Source: RUG563 sp964549135
GTDB lineage: Bacteria > Bacillota > Clostridia > Christensenellales > Aristaeellaceae
Length of the DNA stretch: 63,015 bases
Assembly: GCA_964549135.1 (NCBI GenBank)
Contig: CAZJUJ010000007.1
Span: 1 to 63,015 of the forward strand
Direction: 5' to 3'
This document shows, one piece after another, positions 25,323-34,702 of this stretch. The position numbers and the translations under genes were made by a program. The notes beneath the pieces are model-generated. The model ran no database searches and was not told the origin of the DNA. It was given only the letters and a program-made list of their open reading frames with translations. The first letter of the stretch is position 1. Each line of letters starts with the position of its first letter.

Positions 25323-26863
25323 TCTTCAATCAGGGATTTGCCGGTCATTTCGGCAGGCACGGGCAGCTTCATGCTGTGCAGCAGGGTGGGGGCGATATCC
25401 GCCAGCCGGCCGCCGGTGCGCAGCGTTTTGCCAATCAGCGCCTCATCGCAGGCAATGAAGGGCACGGGATTGGTGGTGTGGGCGGTAAAGGGCTCTCCGG
25501 ATTCGGGATCCACCATCTGATCGGCATTGCCGTGATCGGCGGTCACAAAGGCGCGGCCGCCCAGGCGGATGATTTCATTGACCAGGGTGCCCACATCCTG
25601 ATCCACTTCCTTGACGGCCTGAACCGCGGCATCCATGATGCCGGTATGGCCCACCATATCGCAGTTGGCATAATTCAGGATCATCACGTCATATTTGCCG
25701 CTGCGGATCAGCTCCAACGCCTTTTCCGTTACCTCGGGGGCGCTCATTTCGGGCTTCATATCAAAGGTGGCCACCTTGGGGGAATCGATCAGGAAGCGCT
25801 CCTCCCCGGCGTTGGGAGCCTCTACGCCGCCGTTAAAGAAGAAGGTCACATGGGCGTATTTCTGGGTTTCGGCGATGTGCGCCTGGGTCAGGTCCAGGGA
25901 GGAGAGATATTCGCCCAGGGTGTTTTTCATCGTTTCGGGGGGATTGACGATCTTCAGCCCCGTAAACGTTTCGTCATACTGGGTCATGGAAACAAACTGC
26001 ACGGGGATAAAGCCCTTCCTGCGCACGAAGCCGTCAAAATCGGGCATGATGAAGGTGCGGGTCAGCTGACGGGCACGATCGGGCCGGAAATTGAAGAAGA
26101 TCACGGAATCATGCTCGTTGACCGTCGCCACGGGCTTGCCGTCCTTTTCAATCACCACCGGCACCACAAATTCATCGGTCTTGCCCTGGTCATAGCTGTG
26201 CTGCACGGCCTGGATGGGGCATTCCTCCTTCACGCCCTCGCCCAGCACGATGGCGTTGTAGCCCTTTTCCACCCGCTCCCAGATGTTGTCCCGGTCCATG
26301 CCCCAGAAGCGGCCCTGAATGGTGGCAATTTCGCCCACGCCAATCTCCCGCATCTTTTCCACCAGCTGCTTTACATACTCAATGCCGGAGGAGGGGGGCA
26401 CATCGCGGCCATCCAGCAGGCAATGCACATAGACCTTCTTCAGTCCGCGCATCTTCGCCATCTTCAGCAGCGCGTACAGATGGGTATTATGGCTGTGAAC
26501 GCCGCCATCGGAAAGCAGGCCCATCAGATGCAGATTGCCGCCATTCTCCTTGACCGCGTCCATGGCCCAGATCAGCGGCTCCTTCTCAAAGAAAACGCCG
26601 TCCTGAATATCCTTGGTGATGCGGGTCAGTTCCTGATATACAATGCGCCCCGCGCCAATATTCAAATGCCCTACCTCGCTGTTGCCCATCTGCCCGTCGG
26701 GCAGACCTACATCCATCCCGCTGGCGCCCAGCAGCGTCGTGGGATATTTCTTCATCAGCTTGTCCAGTTCGGGCGTGCCCGCCGCAATAATCGCGTTGCC
26801 GTCCTTCTTCTCGTTGATGCCAAAGCCATCCATAATAATCAGAGCAGTCAGCTTCTTGTCCAT
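25319..26863 (-). CDS. gpmI: 2,3-bisphosphoglycerate-independent phosphoglycerate mutase
   Basis: Interconverts 3- and 2-phosphoglycerate in glycolysis. The 514 residues match the Mn-dependent iPGM family: LIIMDGFGINEKKDGNAI, the catalytic Ser in PDGQMGNSEVGHLNIGAGR (near residue 60), LLSDGGVHSHNTH, HCLLDGRDVPPSS, FNFRPDRARQLT, NYANCDMVGHTG and VTADHGNADQM. ATG 26863 has AAAGGAGA upstream; a longer frame adds a basic stretch. It is first in an operon with the zinc-ribbon gene, deoC and the phosphodiester glycosidase. Confidence 0.97.
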   Translation of the reverse strand: MDKKLTALIIMDGFGINEKKDGNAIIAAGTPELDKLMKKYPTTLLGASGMDVGLPDGQMGNSEVGHLNIGAGRIVYQELTRITKDIQDGVFFEKEPLIWAMDAVKENGGNLHLMGLLSDGGVHSHNTHLYALLKMAKMRGLKKVYVHCLLDGRDVPPSSGIEYVKQLVEKMREIGVGEIATIQGRFWGMDRDNIWERVEKGYNAIVLGEGVKEECPIQAVQHSYDQGKTDEFVVPVVIEKDGKPVATVNEHDSVIFFNFRPDRARQLTRTFIMPDFDGFVRRKGFIPVQFVSMTQYDETFTGLKIVNPPETMKNTLGEYLSSLDLTQAHIAETQKYAHVTFFFNGGVEAPNAGEERFLIDSPKVATFDMKPEMSAPEVTEKALELIRSGKYDVMILNYANCDMVGHTGIMDAAVQAVKEVDQDVGTLVNEIIRLGGRAFVTADHGNADQMVDPESGEPFTAHTTNPVPFIACDEALIGKTLRTGGRLADIAPTLLHSMKLPVPAEMTGKSLIEE

Positions 26864-26920
26864 TCTTTTCAATCTCCTTTGCCTTCTCAATCATCCTGCG
26901 CCCATACGAACGCATTCTAC

Positions 26921-26949
26921 ATTATAATAGAAATGCAAAAAAGTTACAA
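26921..26949 (-). promoter_or_regulatory. Promoter of the gpmI operon
   Basis: Minus-strand TTGTAA (26944-26949), 17-nt spacer, TATAAT (26921-26926). It lies about 42 bp beyond the edge of repeat E4. Confidence 0.75.
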
Positions 26950-26990
26950 GCCCCCCGGAGACGGGAATTTGGGATGTACAGACGAATTTT

Positions 26991-27369
26991 GCGGGGAACC
27001 ATTCTTTGCGGCCAGAAAATGGTTCCCCGCTCCCCTCCAAGAAAGCCACAAGGGAGATGCGACGATTTTTTTGCGGGAGGAGACTTTTGTGTCAAAAGGC
27101 CCCTCCCGCACCCTCCCGAAAACCGCCTCTGGATGAAGCAAACGGAATACACCAGATTGGATGCCAGTGAAACAAAAGGAAAATAGTTCTAAGGGACGAA
27201 ACAGCAATGCCCTCACCAAATGCGAAAACATTGCTGTTGTTTTCTATGTTGCTTTTCTTTTTTGCTGATCTGGCATTCAATTTGGCAAGATTCACCCATG
27301 AACCATCCAGAGCCGGTTTTCGGAGGGGGCGCGGGGGAACCACTTTTGACTCAAAAGTGGTTCCCCCGC
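26991..27369. repeat. Palindromic repeat copy E4 (full element plus an extra outer hairpin)
   Basis: A near-complete element, 27073-27369. Outer hairpin (27073-27089 with 27093-27109, 15 of 17 paired), arm (27110-27199), central hairpin AACAGCAATG/CATTGCTGTT (27200-27209, 27229-27238), inverted arm, and a second outer hairpin of subtype GCGGGGGAACCACTTTTGA with 19-bp perfect arms (27331-27349, 27351-27369). A third hairpin (26991-27003 with 27018-27030) and an arm fragment precede it. The element fills most of the 749-bp gap between rodA and gpmI, with no gene in it. Confidence 0.9.
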
Positions 27370-27429
27370 AATTATTTTTCCCGTCCCTGGGTTTTCGGGA
27401 GGGTGTAGGAAAACCTTTAGCAGGTGTCG

Positions 27430-27604
27430 GAGGGCCCGCAGGCCCTCTGACTGAAATCGTATCGACCGGCTCTGCCGGTCGGGCGGGGCGTTTCCGGCTC
27501 TGCCGGAAACATACCTTACGCGCAGGAGCGGCCGTCAAAGCTGCCAGCAGCTTTGACAGCGACGGAGCGCAATTCCTCGAAAAAGTGGCTTTGCCGCTTT
27601 TTCG
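27430..27604. repeat. Array of five short tight-loop hairpins behind rodA
   Basis: Five perfect or near-perfect stems: GAGGGCC/GGCCCTC (27430-27447), GACCGGC/GCCGGTC (27464-27480), GTTTCCGGC/GCCGGAAAC (27490-27510), GTCAAAGCTGC/GCAGCTTTGAC (27534-27557), CGAAAAAGTGGC/GCCGCTTTTTCG (27578-27604, one G-T). Three share the tip GGC-TYT-GCC. The last starts 8 nt after the rodA stop. They likely shape the 3' end of the cell-shape operon mRNA; stems differ but the tip is conserved. Confidence 0.85.
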
Positions 27605-27612
27605 ACACGCCG

Positions 27613-28794
27613 TCACCATTTAGGCAGGGGCATGGTAACCATGGAAGCGGCGGAGCGGCCGCGTGTCACATTCAGCACCAGGGCGACGCCGGCGATATTG
27701 GTAATAAAATTGGAGCCGCCATAGCTGAGGAAGGGCAGCGGGATCCCGGTAATGGGCATCATGCCCATGCCCATCGCCACATTCTGGAACACATGGAAAA
27801 AGAGCATGGCCATAACGCCGATAATCACCAGCTGGCCGAATTTATCCTGGGTAAAGCGGGCGAGATAGAGCATGCGCAGCACGATAAAGAGATAGACAAG
27901 AAGCACGCCGATGCAGCCCACAAAGCCAAAGCTTTCGCCTACCACGGAAAAGATCGAGTCGGTCGAGCTTTCGGGCACGAACTGCAGCGTGGTCATAGAG
28001 CCGGGCTGGAAGGTGCCCACTCCGGTCAATTGCCCCGCGCCGATGGCCGTGCGGGATTTAATGATCTGGTATCCGCCCGAAGCGGAATATTCCTCCGGAT
28101 CCAGGAAGGCAAGCAGCCGCACGATGCGGTAATCCGTATCCTCGGACATCAGGCCATAGGCCACCACCACGCCGATCAGCACCGCGCCCACGGCGCAGAT
28201 GCCCAGAATCGCCCGGATATCCACCCCGGCAAAATAGATCATGACCAGGAACATGAAGACAATGACGATAACCGTGCCCGTTTCGCCCTGCAAAAGAATA
28301 ACGGCGGCGGGCATGGCGGCGGTAAGCCCCACGCGCATGAATTCCCGGAAATTGCCCATGGGCTTATCTGAGCGGGATAATTGCCGCGCCAGCATCAGCA
28401 GAATGGATAGCTTTGCAAATTCGCTGACCTGGATGCTGCGGCTGCCCGCATTCAGCCAGCCGCGCAGACCGTTTGAAACCTCGCCCGCAACCAGTGTAAC
28501 CACCAGCAGCGCCAATACCGCATAATAGGCCAAACGCACCCGGGCACGGTAAACCTCCGTAGGCACAGCCATAATCACGCCGATAATCACCGGCGAAACC
28601 AGCAGGAAAATGGATTGCCACATGCCGGAGCGGGAATTGAGAATCTTGTTGAGCAGGGGCAGCCCCTCGCTGACCGAGGCATCATAGGTGGCCATGCTGA
28701 TGCACAGCACCCCGAAAAAGGAAAGCAGATACACAGCCGCCAGCAGCGGCCAGTCAAAATGCGCCTGTGAGCGGCGGCGGGTTTCGGTCATCAT
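27613..28794 (-). CDS. rodA: Rod-shape peptidoglycan glycosyltransferase RodA (SEDS)
   Basis: SEDS polymerase that works with PBP2 in lateral wall synthesis. The 393 residues have about ten membrane segments and the family blocks GWLNAGSRSIQVSEFAKLSILLMLA, LLQGETGTVIVIVFMF, YQIIKSRTAIGAGQLTGVG and the C-terminal PITGIPLPFLSYGGSNFITN. Its start overlaps the minD stop (ATGA-like coupling), with GGAGG about 11 nt upstream. It is the last gene of the cluster. Confidence 0.95.
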   Translation of the reverse strand: MMTETRRRSQAHFDWPLLAAVYLLSFFGVLCISMATYDASVSEGLPLLNKILNSRSGMWQSIFLLVSPVIIGVIMAVPTEVYRARVRLAYYAVLALLVVTLVAGEVSNGLRGWLNAGSRSIQVSEFAKLSILLMLARQLSRSDKPMGNFREFMRVGLTAAMPAAVILLQGETGTVIVIVFMFLVMIYFAGVDIRAILGICAVGAVLIGVVVAYGLMSEDTDYRIVRLLAFLDPEEYSASGGYQIIKSRTAIGAGQLTGVGTFQPGSMTTLQFVPESSTDSIFSVVGESFGFVGCIGVLLVYLFIVLRMLYLARFTQDKFGQLVIIGVMAMLFFHVFQNVAMGMGMMPITGIPLPFLSYGGSNFITNIAGVALVLNVTRGRSAASMVTMPLPKW

Positions 28795-29585
28795 GGCATG
28801 CCTTCACCTCCTCGATTGAAAAAGCGCCATACCGGGCTGGCATGATATTCGGGCAGGGGCATATCCTCCCCCATGAGCCGGGCTGCCAGGGTCTTGATGG
28901 CTTTTTCCGCCGCCTGATCCCCGCAATGCAGGGCGCTCTTGCGGCGCAGAAGCGCCCGATAGATTTTTTCGCTTTCCGGGATCACGCCCATCAGCGGCAT
29001 ATCCAGCGCCTCTGCCAGGGCGCTGGGGACGGGCATTTCCCCCGTCCTTACGAGCTTTTTCCGCACGCGGTTGAGAATCAGCCCGGGATGCCCCTCTCCC
29101 CTTTCGGAGAGCAGCATGCCCAGCCGCTCGGCATCCCGGATGGATACATCATCCGGGGTTGCCACAATCAGCGGCTCGGCCTGGGCGCCCAGCAGATTCT
29201 TAAGCCCTCTGCCGATCCCCGCCGGGGCATCCAGGATCACAATATCCTGCCGATCGGCAATGCGCCGGATCAGCTTTTCCATATCCTTGCCCTTCATATC
29301 GGAGGGGCGCATCAATTGGGGCGCAGCCAGCAGGGAAAGCCCGGGCAGGGCCGCGGGATGCACCAGCGCCTGCTCCACGGAGCAATCCTTTTCTATCAGA
29401 TCGCCCAGATCGTATATCACCTGGCTCTGCAGATCCAGCATCAGATCTGCGCAGCGCAGGCCGATATCGCCGTCCACCAGGGCCACGCGCAGGCCCTGAA
29501 GGGCATAATGCTCGGCCAGGGCGGCGGCAAGGGTGCTTTTGCCCACGCCGCCCTTTCCGGACATGACCAAAAAGATTCGTGCCAT
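28791..29585 (-). CDS. minD: MinD-like septum-site ATPase
   Basis: P-loop ATPase of the ParA/MinD family that normally positions the division site on the membrane. The 264 residues have the deviant Walker A (SGKGGVGKSTL), VDGDIGLRCADL, the Walker B-like VILDAPAGI, and a C-terminal amphipathic segment (SPVWRFFNRG) that could act as membrane anchor. ATG 29585 is preferred because GGAGG lies 7 nt upstream; ATG 29591 is too close. The mre cluster often carries minC before minD, but no minC or minE is present here. Confidence 0.88.
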   Translation of the reverse strand: MARIFLVMSGKGGVGKSTLAAALAEHYALQGLRVALVDGDIGLRCADLMLDLQSQVIYDLGDLIEKDCSVEQALVHPAALPGLSLLAAPQLMRPSDMKGKDMEKLIRRIADRQDIVILDAPAGIGRGLKNLLGAQAEPLIVATPDDVSIRDAERLGMLLSERGEGHPGLILNRVRKKLVRTGEMPVPSALAEALDMPLMGVIPESEKIYRALLRRKSALHCGDQAAEKAIKTLAARLMGEDMPLPEYHASPVWRFFNRGGEGMP

Positions 29586-29622
29586 CTGCATTCCTCCGCA
29601 GCATCAGATCATGTAAGGGAGA

Positions 29623-29639
29623 CCGTCCTTTGAGGACGG
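29623..29639. repeat. Short triloop hairpin between mrdA and minD
   Basis: CCGTCCT/AGGACGG around TTG, similar in style to the array behind rodA, in the 106-bp gap. A GC-rich stretch with a run of six T on the plus strand follows. It may be an RNA processing or partial termination site; function inferred. Confidence 0.4.
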
Positions 29640-29691
29640 CCCCCGGGCCGGGCCTTTTTTGCCCGCTCCCGGCAGGGCCGCCGGTTATCCC

Positions 29692-32319
29692 TTACGGGGC
29701 CAGGCTGTTTCCGCCCGGCAATTCGATGGATTCATCCACCTTGGCCTTTTCATCCAGATAGAAGGTAATGAAATCGCGGACAGCCGGGGTGGCATGGCCG
29801 CCGGAAAAACCATTGGGGATAAAGGAGACCACGGCGATTTCCGGATCGTCCTTGGGGGTCAGCGCAACGAACCAGGCATTGTTCTCCAGATCCAGTTTGA
29901 TGCCGCCGATGGTCACCTGGGAGGTTCCCGTCTTTCCGGCCATGACCTCGGTGGCCTTGTATTGCCAATCGCTGAAATGGCTGGCTGCAGTACCTGATTC
30001 GTCAACCACGCCCTCCATCCCCTTGAGAATGTACTGCATGTAGGGCTTGGCGCTTTCCAGTACGTTGAACTGGGTGGCGGTGCGCTGGGAGAGGATTTCG
30101 CCCTCGGGGGAAACGATGGAATCGATGAGATTGGGATTCCAGACGATGGCGCTGCTGCTGAGCGCGCCCACATAGCGCACAACGGCAATGGGGGTCAGCA
30201 GCGTAATGGACTGGCCGATGCCCATCTGAATCTCCTGGGATCCGCCCCATTTAATGGTGTTCAGGTATTGCCACAGGTCGCTCATCAGCGCGGCCTGCAT
30301 GACCATGGTGCGGGTCATATTCAGCTCGGTCATGAAGATGGGGCGGGCGTTGATCACCCAGTCGTCAGAGCCGGTATTGATGGCCATATCCATCAGCAGC
30401 TTGATGCAGCGGTCCAGCCGGGCCTCGTCATATTCAATGCCGTAGCTTGCGCCGTAATTGATCAGATGCTTCTTGATGGCGTTGGCAACAATGATGGGGG
30501 TAGAGGTCATCTGCTCATCCAGGCTCACCGTCTGATCATACAGATTGGTCTGATTGCCCACCACGGAGCGAAGCTCGCCCGGCAGATCGATGCCCGTCTT
30601 GCTGGTCAGGCCCATCTGTGCTGCGTATTTATACAGCCTTTCCGTGCCGTCCATTTCATAGAGCCGGGAGGAAAGGGTATAGAAGAAATAGTTGCAGGAT
30701 TTGGTCAGGCCCTCGGAAATATTCAGGTTCTGATGGATGGAGGGGGAATTGGTCCAGCATTTGGGGGCGTCCTCGCGATTATTGGTATAGCGCATGAAGC
30801 GCCCCTCGTCATCGATGGTTTCCGTGGGGGTAAGCACCCCGTTGGTCAGGGCCGCAAGGCCGGTGACCATCTTGAAAATCGATCCGGGCTCGGCGCGGGT
30901 CTGAATGGAATAATTCATCAGCAGGCCCCGCTCATCCTGAACGATTTCCCGCGCGGCATCTCCGCCCTGGGACATGGCGTTGAGATCATAGCTGGGATAC
31001 TGGGCCATGGCCAGCAGATTGCCCGTCTTTACATCCATAACAATCAGCACGCCGGTGGTGGCCAGTTTCAGGGGATATTCCTGCCAGTTGCGGCTGGCCA
31101 CCTTATCCTTATTGGTTTCCAGCCATTTGGAATTCTGCATCCTGGCTTCCTGGGTGGCGCGGACGGTTTCCACGTTTTCCCGGATGCAGCGCTCCGCCGC
31201 CTCCTGATACTGGGAATTGATGGTCAGCTTCACGGTATTGCCGTCCGTGGGGGCGGTATAGGAAAGCTCGCGGGTTACCTTGCCCGTGGGATCCTGCTCC
31301 ACCACCCGGGATCCCTGCCGCTCGGAAATATTGGCGGTCAGCCAGCTTTCCATGCTGGCCTCCACGCCGTCCTGGCCGATGTAATCATTCATGGAATAGC
31401 CCGCCGGCTGCAGATCGCTGTAATAATACTCGGCGTTCTGGATTTTGCCGGTGTAGCCAATGATGGTAGCCGCCAGGGAGCCCTTGGGGTACACGCGCTT
31501 TTCGCCGATGGAAACCCCCAGCCAGGGCATGGACATATTGCGCCCCTCGATCTCGCTGACCGTTTCATAGGGCACATCCTCCGCAATGGCTACAGGCAGG
31601 GAGTTAAAGGCGTTATCCTGCATGGTCACATTCACAGCCATGACCTGCAGCACCTTTTCCTCATCCACCCTGTATACCCTGTCCACGGGATTGCTGTTCA
31701 CGCTGGAGGCATCCGGCACGATGGAAGCGCCGCTGGCATCCAATTGCAGCAGATACGTTCCATCCCCGTTATCGGTAAAGCCGTAGCGCTTGCGCAGCCA
31801 GTCAAAGCAATCTGCCGCCGTGGGCAGGCTGCTGGTTTTCAGATAGTTATTGGAGTAAAACTGGGATTTGCGCTTTTCCCAGGTGTATTCCGAAATGCCT
31901 GTGCCGAAATTGAATTCCCATTCGCCCGTTTCCTCATTGCGCCTGAGGGGCACGCTCACGCTCAGGGTATCGCCGTAGGCTTCGATAATGTCAATGGCCT
32001 TCAGGAGCATTTCTGTGGGATAATCCCAATCGTTGTTTTCCCGGTAAAAGGTGACGTTGTAGGTCTTTTCCGATTTGGCCAGCACCACCGAATTCACATC
32101 GGTAATCATGCCGCGGCTGCCCTTGATGGGAATGGTCTTGATGCTCAGATCGCTGGTGGCCTCGGCGTATTCATCGCCGTTTACGATCTGCAGATCCACC
32201 AGGCCGTATACCAATACGCCGAACATCAGGAATACCGCCGCCGTAAACACCAGAAAGCGCCGGTTCATCAGATTTCCCTTTTTGCGCCTGCCCCTTTCCC
32301 TGCGGAATTCATCCTTCAA
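29692..32319 (-). CDS. mrdA: Penicillin-binding protein 2 (elongasome transpeptidase)
   Basis: Class B PBP that cross-links peptidoglycan with RodA. The 875 residues contain one N-terminal membrane segment (about 21-43), a PBP dimerisation domain and a transpeptidase domain with SIFK (Ser480, Lys483), SCN (541-543) and KTGT (796-799). It is longer than usual PBP2 because of an enlarged dimerisation/linker part (about 90-360). The start is TTG 32319, overlapping the mreD stop, with GGGAGG 8 nt upstream. Confidence 0.94.
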   Translation of the reverse strand: MKDEFRRERGRRKKGNLMNRRFLVFTAAVFLMFGVLVYGLVDLQIVNGDEYAEATSDLSIKTIPIKGSRGMITDVNSVVLAKSEKTYNVTFYRENNDWDYPTEMLLKAIDIIEAYGDTLSVSVPLRRNEETGEWEFNFGTGISEYTWEKRKSQFYSNNYLKTSSLPTAADCFDWLRKRYGFTDNGDGTYLLQLDASGASIVPDASSVNSNPVDRVYRVDEEKVLQVMAVNVTMQDNAFNSLPVAIAEDVPYETVSEIEGRNMSMPWLGVSIGEKRVYPKGSLAATIIGYTGKIQNAEYYYSDLQPAGYSMNDYIGQDGVEASMESWLTANISERQGSRVVEQDPTGKVTRELSYTAPTDGNTVKLTINSQYQEAAERCIRENVETVRATQEARMQNSKWLETNKDKVASRNWQEYPLKLATTGVLIVMDVKTGNLLAMAQYPSYDLNAMSQGGDAAREIVQDERGLLMNYSIQTRAEPGSIFKMVTGLAALTNGVLTPTETIDDEGRFMRYTNNREDAPKCWTNSPSIHQNLNISEGLTKSCNYFFYTLSSRLYEMDGTERLYKYAAQMGLTSKTGIDLPGELRSVVGNQTNLYDQTVSLDEQMTSTPIIVANAIKKHLINYGASYGIEYDEARLDRCIKLLMDMAINTGSDDWVINARPIFMTELNMTRTMVMQAALMSDLWQYLNTIKWGGSQEIQMGIGQSITLLTPIAVVRYVGALSSSAIVWNPNLIDSIVSPEGEILSQRTATQFNVLESAKPYMQYILKGMEGVVDESGTAASHFSDWQYKATEVMAGKTGTSQVTIGGIKLDLENNAWFVALTPKDDPEIAVVSFIPNGFSGGHATPAVRDFITFYLDEKAKVDESIELPGGNSLAP

Positions 32320-32966
32320 AGCATTTCACCTCCCTTATCGCGCTTTTTCCTGCGGCGATACATGCCCAGAAAATAGCGGGCGGGTATCATCAGCAGAATG
32401 GAAAGCGCGGCGGTATACAGCACCGAGACCAAAGCCCGGGCCAGATGCGTAAAGCTAAGATCAATGCCGATCAGATACATGTAGGCGATCATGACAATAT
32501 TGAGAATCAGATCCATAAACGCCGCGCACAAGGGAATGCGCAGATGGGCGGGCAGATCGCCCTCCCGCTGATAATGGATCAGCTTGGTCCACCAGCGGAT
32601 GCGCACGGATTGCTCTCCCCTGCGGCTTCTGCGGCCGTCGTTGAGCATCCTGCGCCGCTCCCGCTGCCGGTCAGACATATCGGCAAAAAACTGGGCGGCC
32701 AGCATGGCGATCACCGGATAGGCGATGACATACAGGCCCTGCACCACGGAAAGCATGCTTTCCATCAGCATGCCGATAATGCAGGAGGCGCAGAAGGCAT
32801 ACTTTTTCCCGCAGGAAACCGTCAGGATGGCAATGGCCGCAAACAGCACGCTGCCCGTGATGCCCGCATCGCCGCCAATGGCCAGATGCTCCATCACGCA
32901 AACCTGAATCAGATAGGCCAGCACCGTAATCAGCAGCGCCTTCAGGCCCTTTTTCAGCTCCTTCAA
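32316..32966 (-). CDS. mreD: Rod shape-determining protein MreD
   Basis: Small integral membrane protein of the elongasome. The 216 residues have about six membrane segments, and a basic cytoplasmic loop (about 93-125, RQRERRRMLNDGRRSRRG) longer than in typical MreD. MreD sequences are poorly conserved; the call rests on hydrophobicity and on position between mreC and mrdA, overlapping both (4 bp with mreC). Confidence 0.85.
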   Translation of the reverse strand: MKELKKGLKALLITVLAYLIQVCVMEHLAIGGDAGITGSVLFAAIAILTVSCGKKYAFCASCIIGMLMESMLSVVQGLYVIAYPVIAMLAAQFFADMSDRQRERRRMLNDGRRSRRGEQSVRIRWWTKLIHYQREGDLPAHLRIPLCAAFMDLILNIVMIAYMYLIGIDLSFTHLARALVSVLYTAALSILLMIPARYFLGMYRRRKKRDKGGEML

Positions 32967-34696
32967 TCTTCATCCTCCACGGTCATGCCGCCGGGATCCT
33001 GGGTAGGCTCCGGGCTGGGGGTCGGGGTTACGGTGGGACGGGGCGTGGGCGTGGGCGTCTGATCGGCGTCCGTCGCCGGGATGTATGCCAGATTTTCGGG
33101 GACTTTGGTGGCTTCCGGGCCGTCTGTTGCCTGGGGAGAAACAGTTTCGCCGGGAGCAGCCGTGGTCTTTTCCTGCCGGGCAGCCTCCAGCGAGCCGGGC
33201 TGCACGCCCTGCTGAGATGCGGGGGACTGGGTGGCCTGGGCGCCGTTCTTGGGATCCGGGGTGGCGCTGGGCGCAGGCGTGGCAGTAGAAGAGAAGATGA
33301 AATCGCTGACCGAGCCAAGCTGCCATTCCGGTACGGGCCGGGGGGTGGAGAGCGGCTCCAACTGCAGCTCGGAGGATTGATCCCGGGTCTGGGCCGCCTC
33401 GGCATAGGCCGGCTTGTAGCGATAGACCGTCACATATTCCAGATGCTGAAAATCCACCACCGGCTCCAGCACCACATAGGATTTGTTATCCTCCATGCCG
33501 CGGGTGCTTTCCCGGATATAGCCGATAGGAATGCCCTTGGGGAATTCCAGCCCCACGCCGGAGGTAACCACCACATCCCCGGGCCGGGGCAGGGAGGTAT
33601 CCGGCAGATAATACATGCGGCACATGGGCTCGCCGTTAATGCCCAGCGTGCCCTTGACGCTGCCCTGATCCCGGCTGGATTGGATCAGCGCGGCCACGGT
33701 GCAATCGCTGTCGATAATGCAGCGCACCTGGCATTTATTCTTTTCCACATCATAGGTTACGCCCACCAGACCGCCCTGGGCCACCACAGCCATGTATTCC
33801 TCCACGCCGCTTTCCGAGCCTACATCCAGCGTCAGCGTGGAAAAATAATTGCCGGAATCGGTGCCGATAACGGTGGCGGCCACCGGATTCATGGAGCGGT
33901 TGCGCTCCTGCTCATCCAGCAGATCATACAGTTCTTCATTGATGCGGCGCAATTCCTCATTCTGGGCAATCTGATTGGCATAATCATCCAGCAGGATGGT
34001 CAGCTGCTCATATTCATATTCCAGATTGCCGCGGATCTTCAGCGTGCGCAGATAATTCACCACGCTGTCGGTCACCGTGGTAAAGACCGATTGCACCGGG
34101 GTGATAATGGCGGTCACCATTTTCCGGGGCAGGGCCAGCAAGGGGTGGCTGATAAAATTGGAAAGCACCATCAGCGCCACCATAATAAACAGCACCGCGC
34201 AGACCACAATCACCATGAGCGAGCGGAAAAAGCTCCGGCGATCCTCCTGCCGCTGCTTTTTCTTCTTTTTTCTGCTTTCCCTGGAGGCGGCAGCGCCCTT
34301 TTTCCCGGCGCGCTTGCCCGCCTTTTTCTTTTCGCCGTCCGCGTTTTCCTCCCCCGGACGGCTATGCTGGGGCTGGGTGCTTTCCACCCGGGTGGCCTCC
34401 CGATCCCAGGCCTCCTGAGCCCGGGATTTATCGGCCGCCGCCTGGGCCACCTTTTCCTCCCGGTCGCCCTCCTCCGCCTGAAGCGGCGGCAGGGGCGCGG
34501 CCTGGCCCTGGCGCAGGGGCGCGCTTTCCCGGCCCGCATGGGGCGCGGCGGATACATCCCGTTCCGCTTCCGTTTCCATTTCCTCCGCCCTGCTCTGGGC
34601 CCAGGCGGGCAGCCTTTCCTCCGTTTCCGGCATATCAAGGCCTAAATTCTTCAGGCTGTCGCTTTCGCCAAATTGTCTGTCCTGATTTCTTGCCAT
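32963..34696 (-). CDS. mreC: Rod shape-determining protein MreC with long N- and C-terminal tails
   Basis: Scaffold that links MreB to wall enzymes. The MreC core is residues about 195-432 (coiled coil IRGNLEYEYEQLTILLDDYANQ, then VAATVIGTDSGNYFSTLTLDVGSESGV, RPGDVVVTSGVGLEFPKGIPIG). It is preceded by a 157-residue acidic and Lys-rich cytoplasmic tail and a membrane segment (158-180), and followed by a Pro/Thr-rich tail (about 433-577, PTPTPRPTVTPTPSPEPT). The 577 residues are roughly twice the usual MreC length. GGGAGG-like site is weak; mreB ends 6 bp upstream. Confidence 0.92.
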   Translation of the reverse strand: MARNQDRQFGESDSLKNLGLDMPETEERLPAWAQSRAEEMETEAERDVSAAPHAGRESAPLRQGQAAPLPPLQAEEGDREEKVAQAAADKSRAQEAWDREATRVESTQPQHSRPGEENADGEKKKAGKRAGKKGAAASRESRKKKKKQRQEDRRSFFRSLMVIVVCAVLFIMVALMVLSNFISHPLLALPRKMVTAIITPVQSVFTTVTDSVVNYLRTLKIRGNLEYEYEQLTILLDDYANQIAQNEELRRINEELYDLLDEQERNRSMNPVAATVIGTDSGNYFSTLTLDVGSESGVEEYMAVVAQGGLVGVTYDVEKNKCQVRCIIDSDCTVAALIQSSRDQGSVKGTLGINGEPMCRMYYLPDTSLPRPGDVVVTSGVGLEFPKGIPIGYIRESTRGMEDNKSYVVLEPVVDFQHLEYVTVYRYKPAYAEAAQTRDQSSELQLEPLSTPRPVPEWQLGSVSDFIFSSTATPAPSATPDPKNGAQATQSPASQQGVQPGSLEAARQEKTTAAPGETVSPQATDGPEATKVPENLAYIPATDADQTPTPTPRPTVTPTPSPEPTQDPGGMTVEDED

Positions 34697-34702
34697 TGCG
34701 TT

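Noticed and set aside
26991..27604. CRISPR array
   Set aside because: The repeated units are palindromes with differing arms and no regular spacers of constant length, and no cas genes are nearby.
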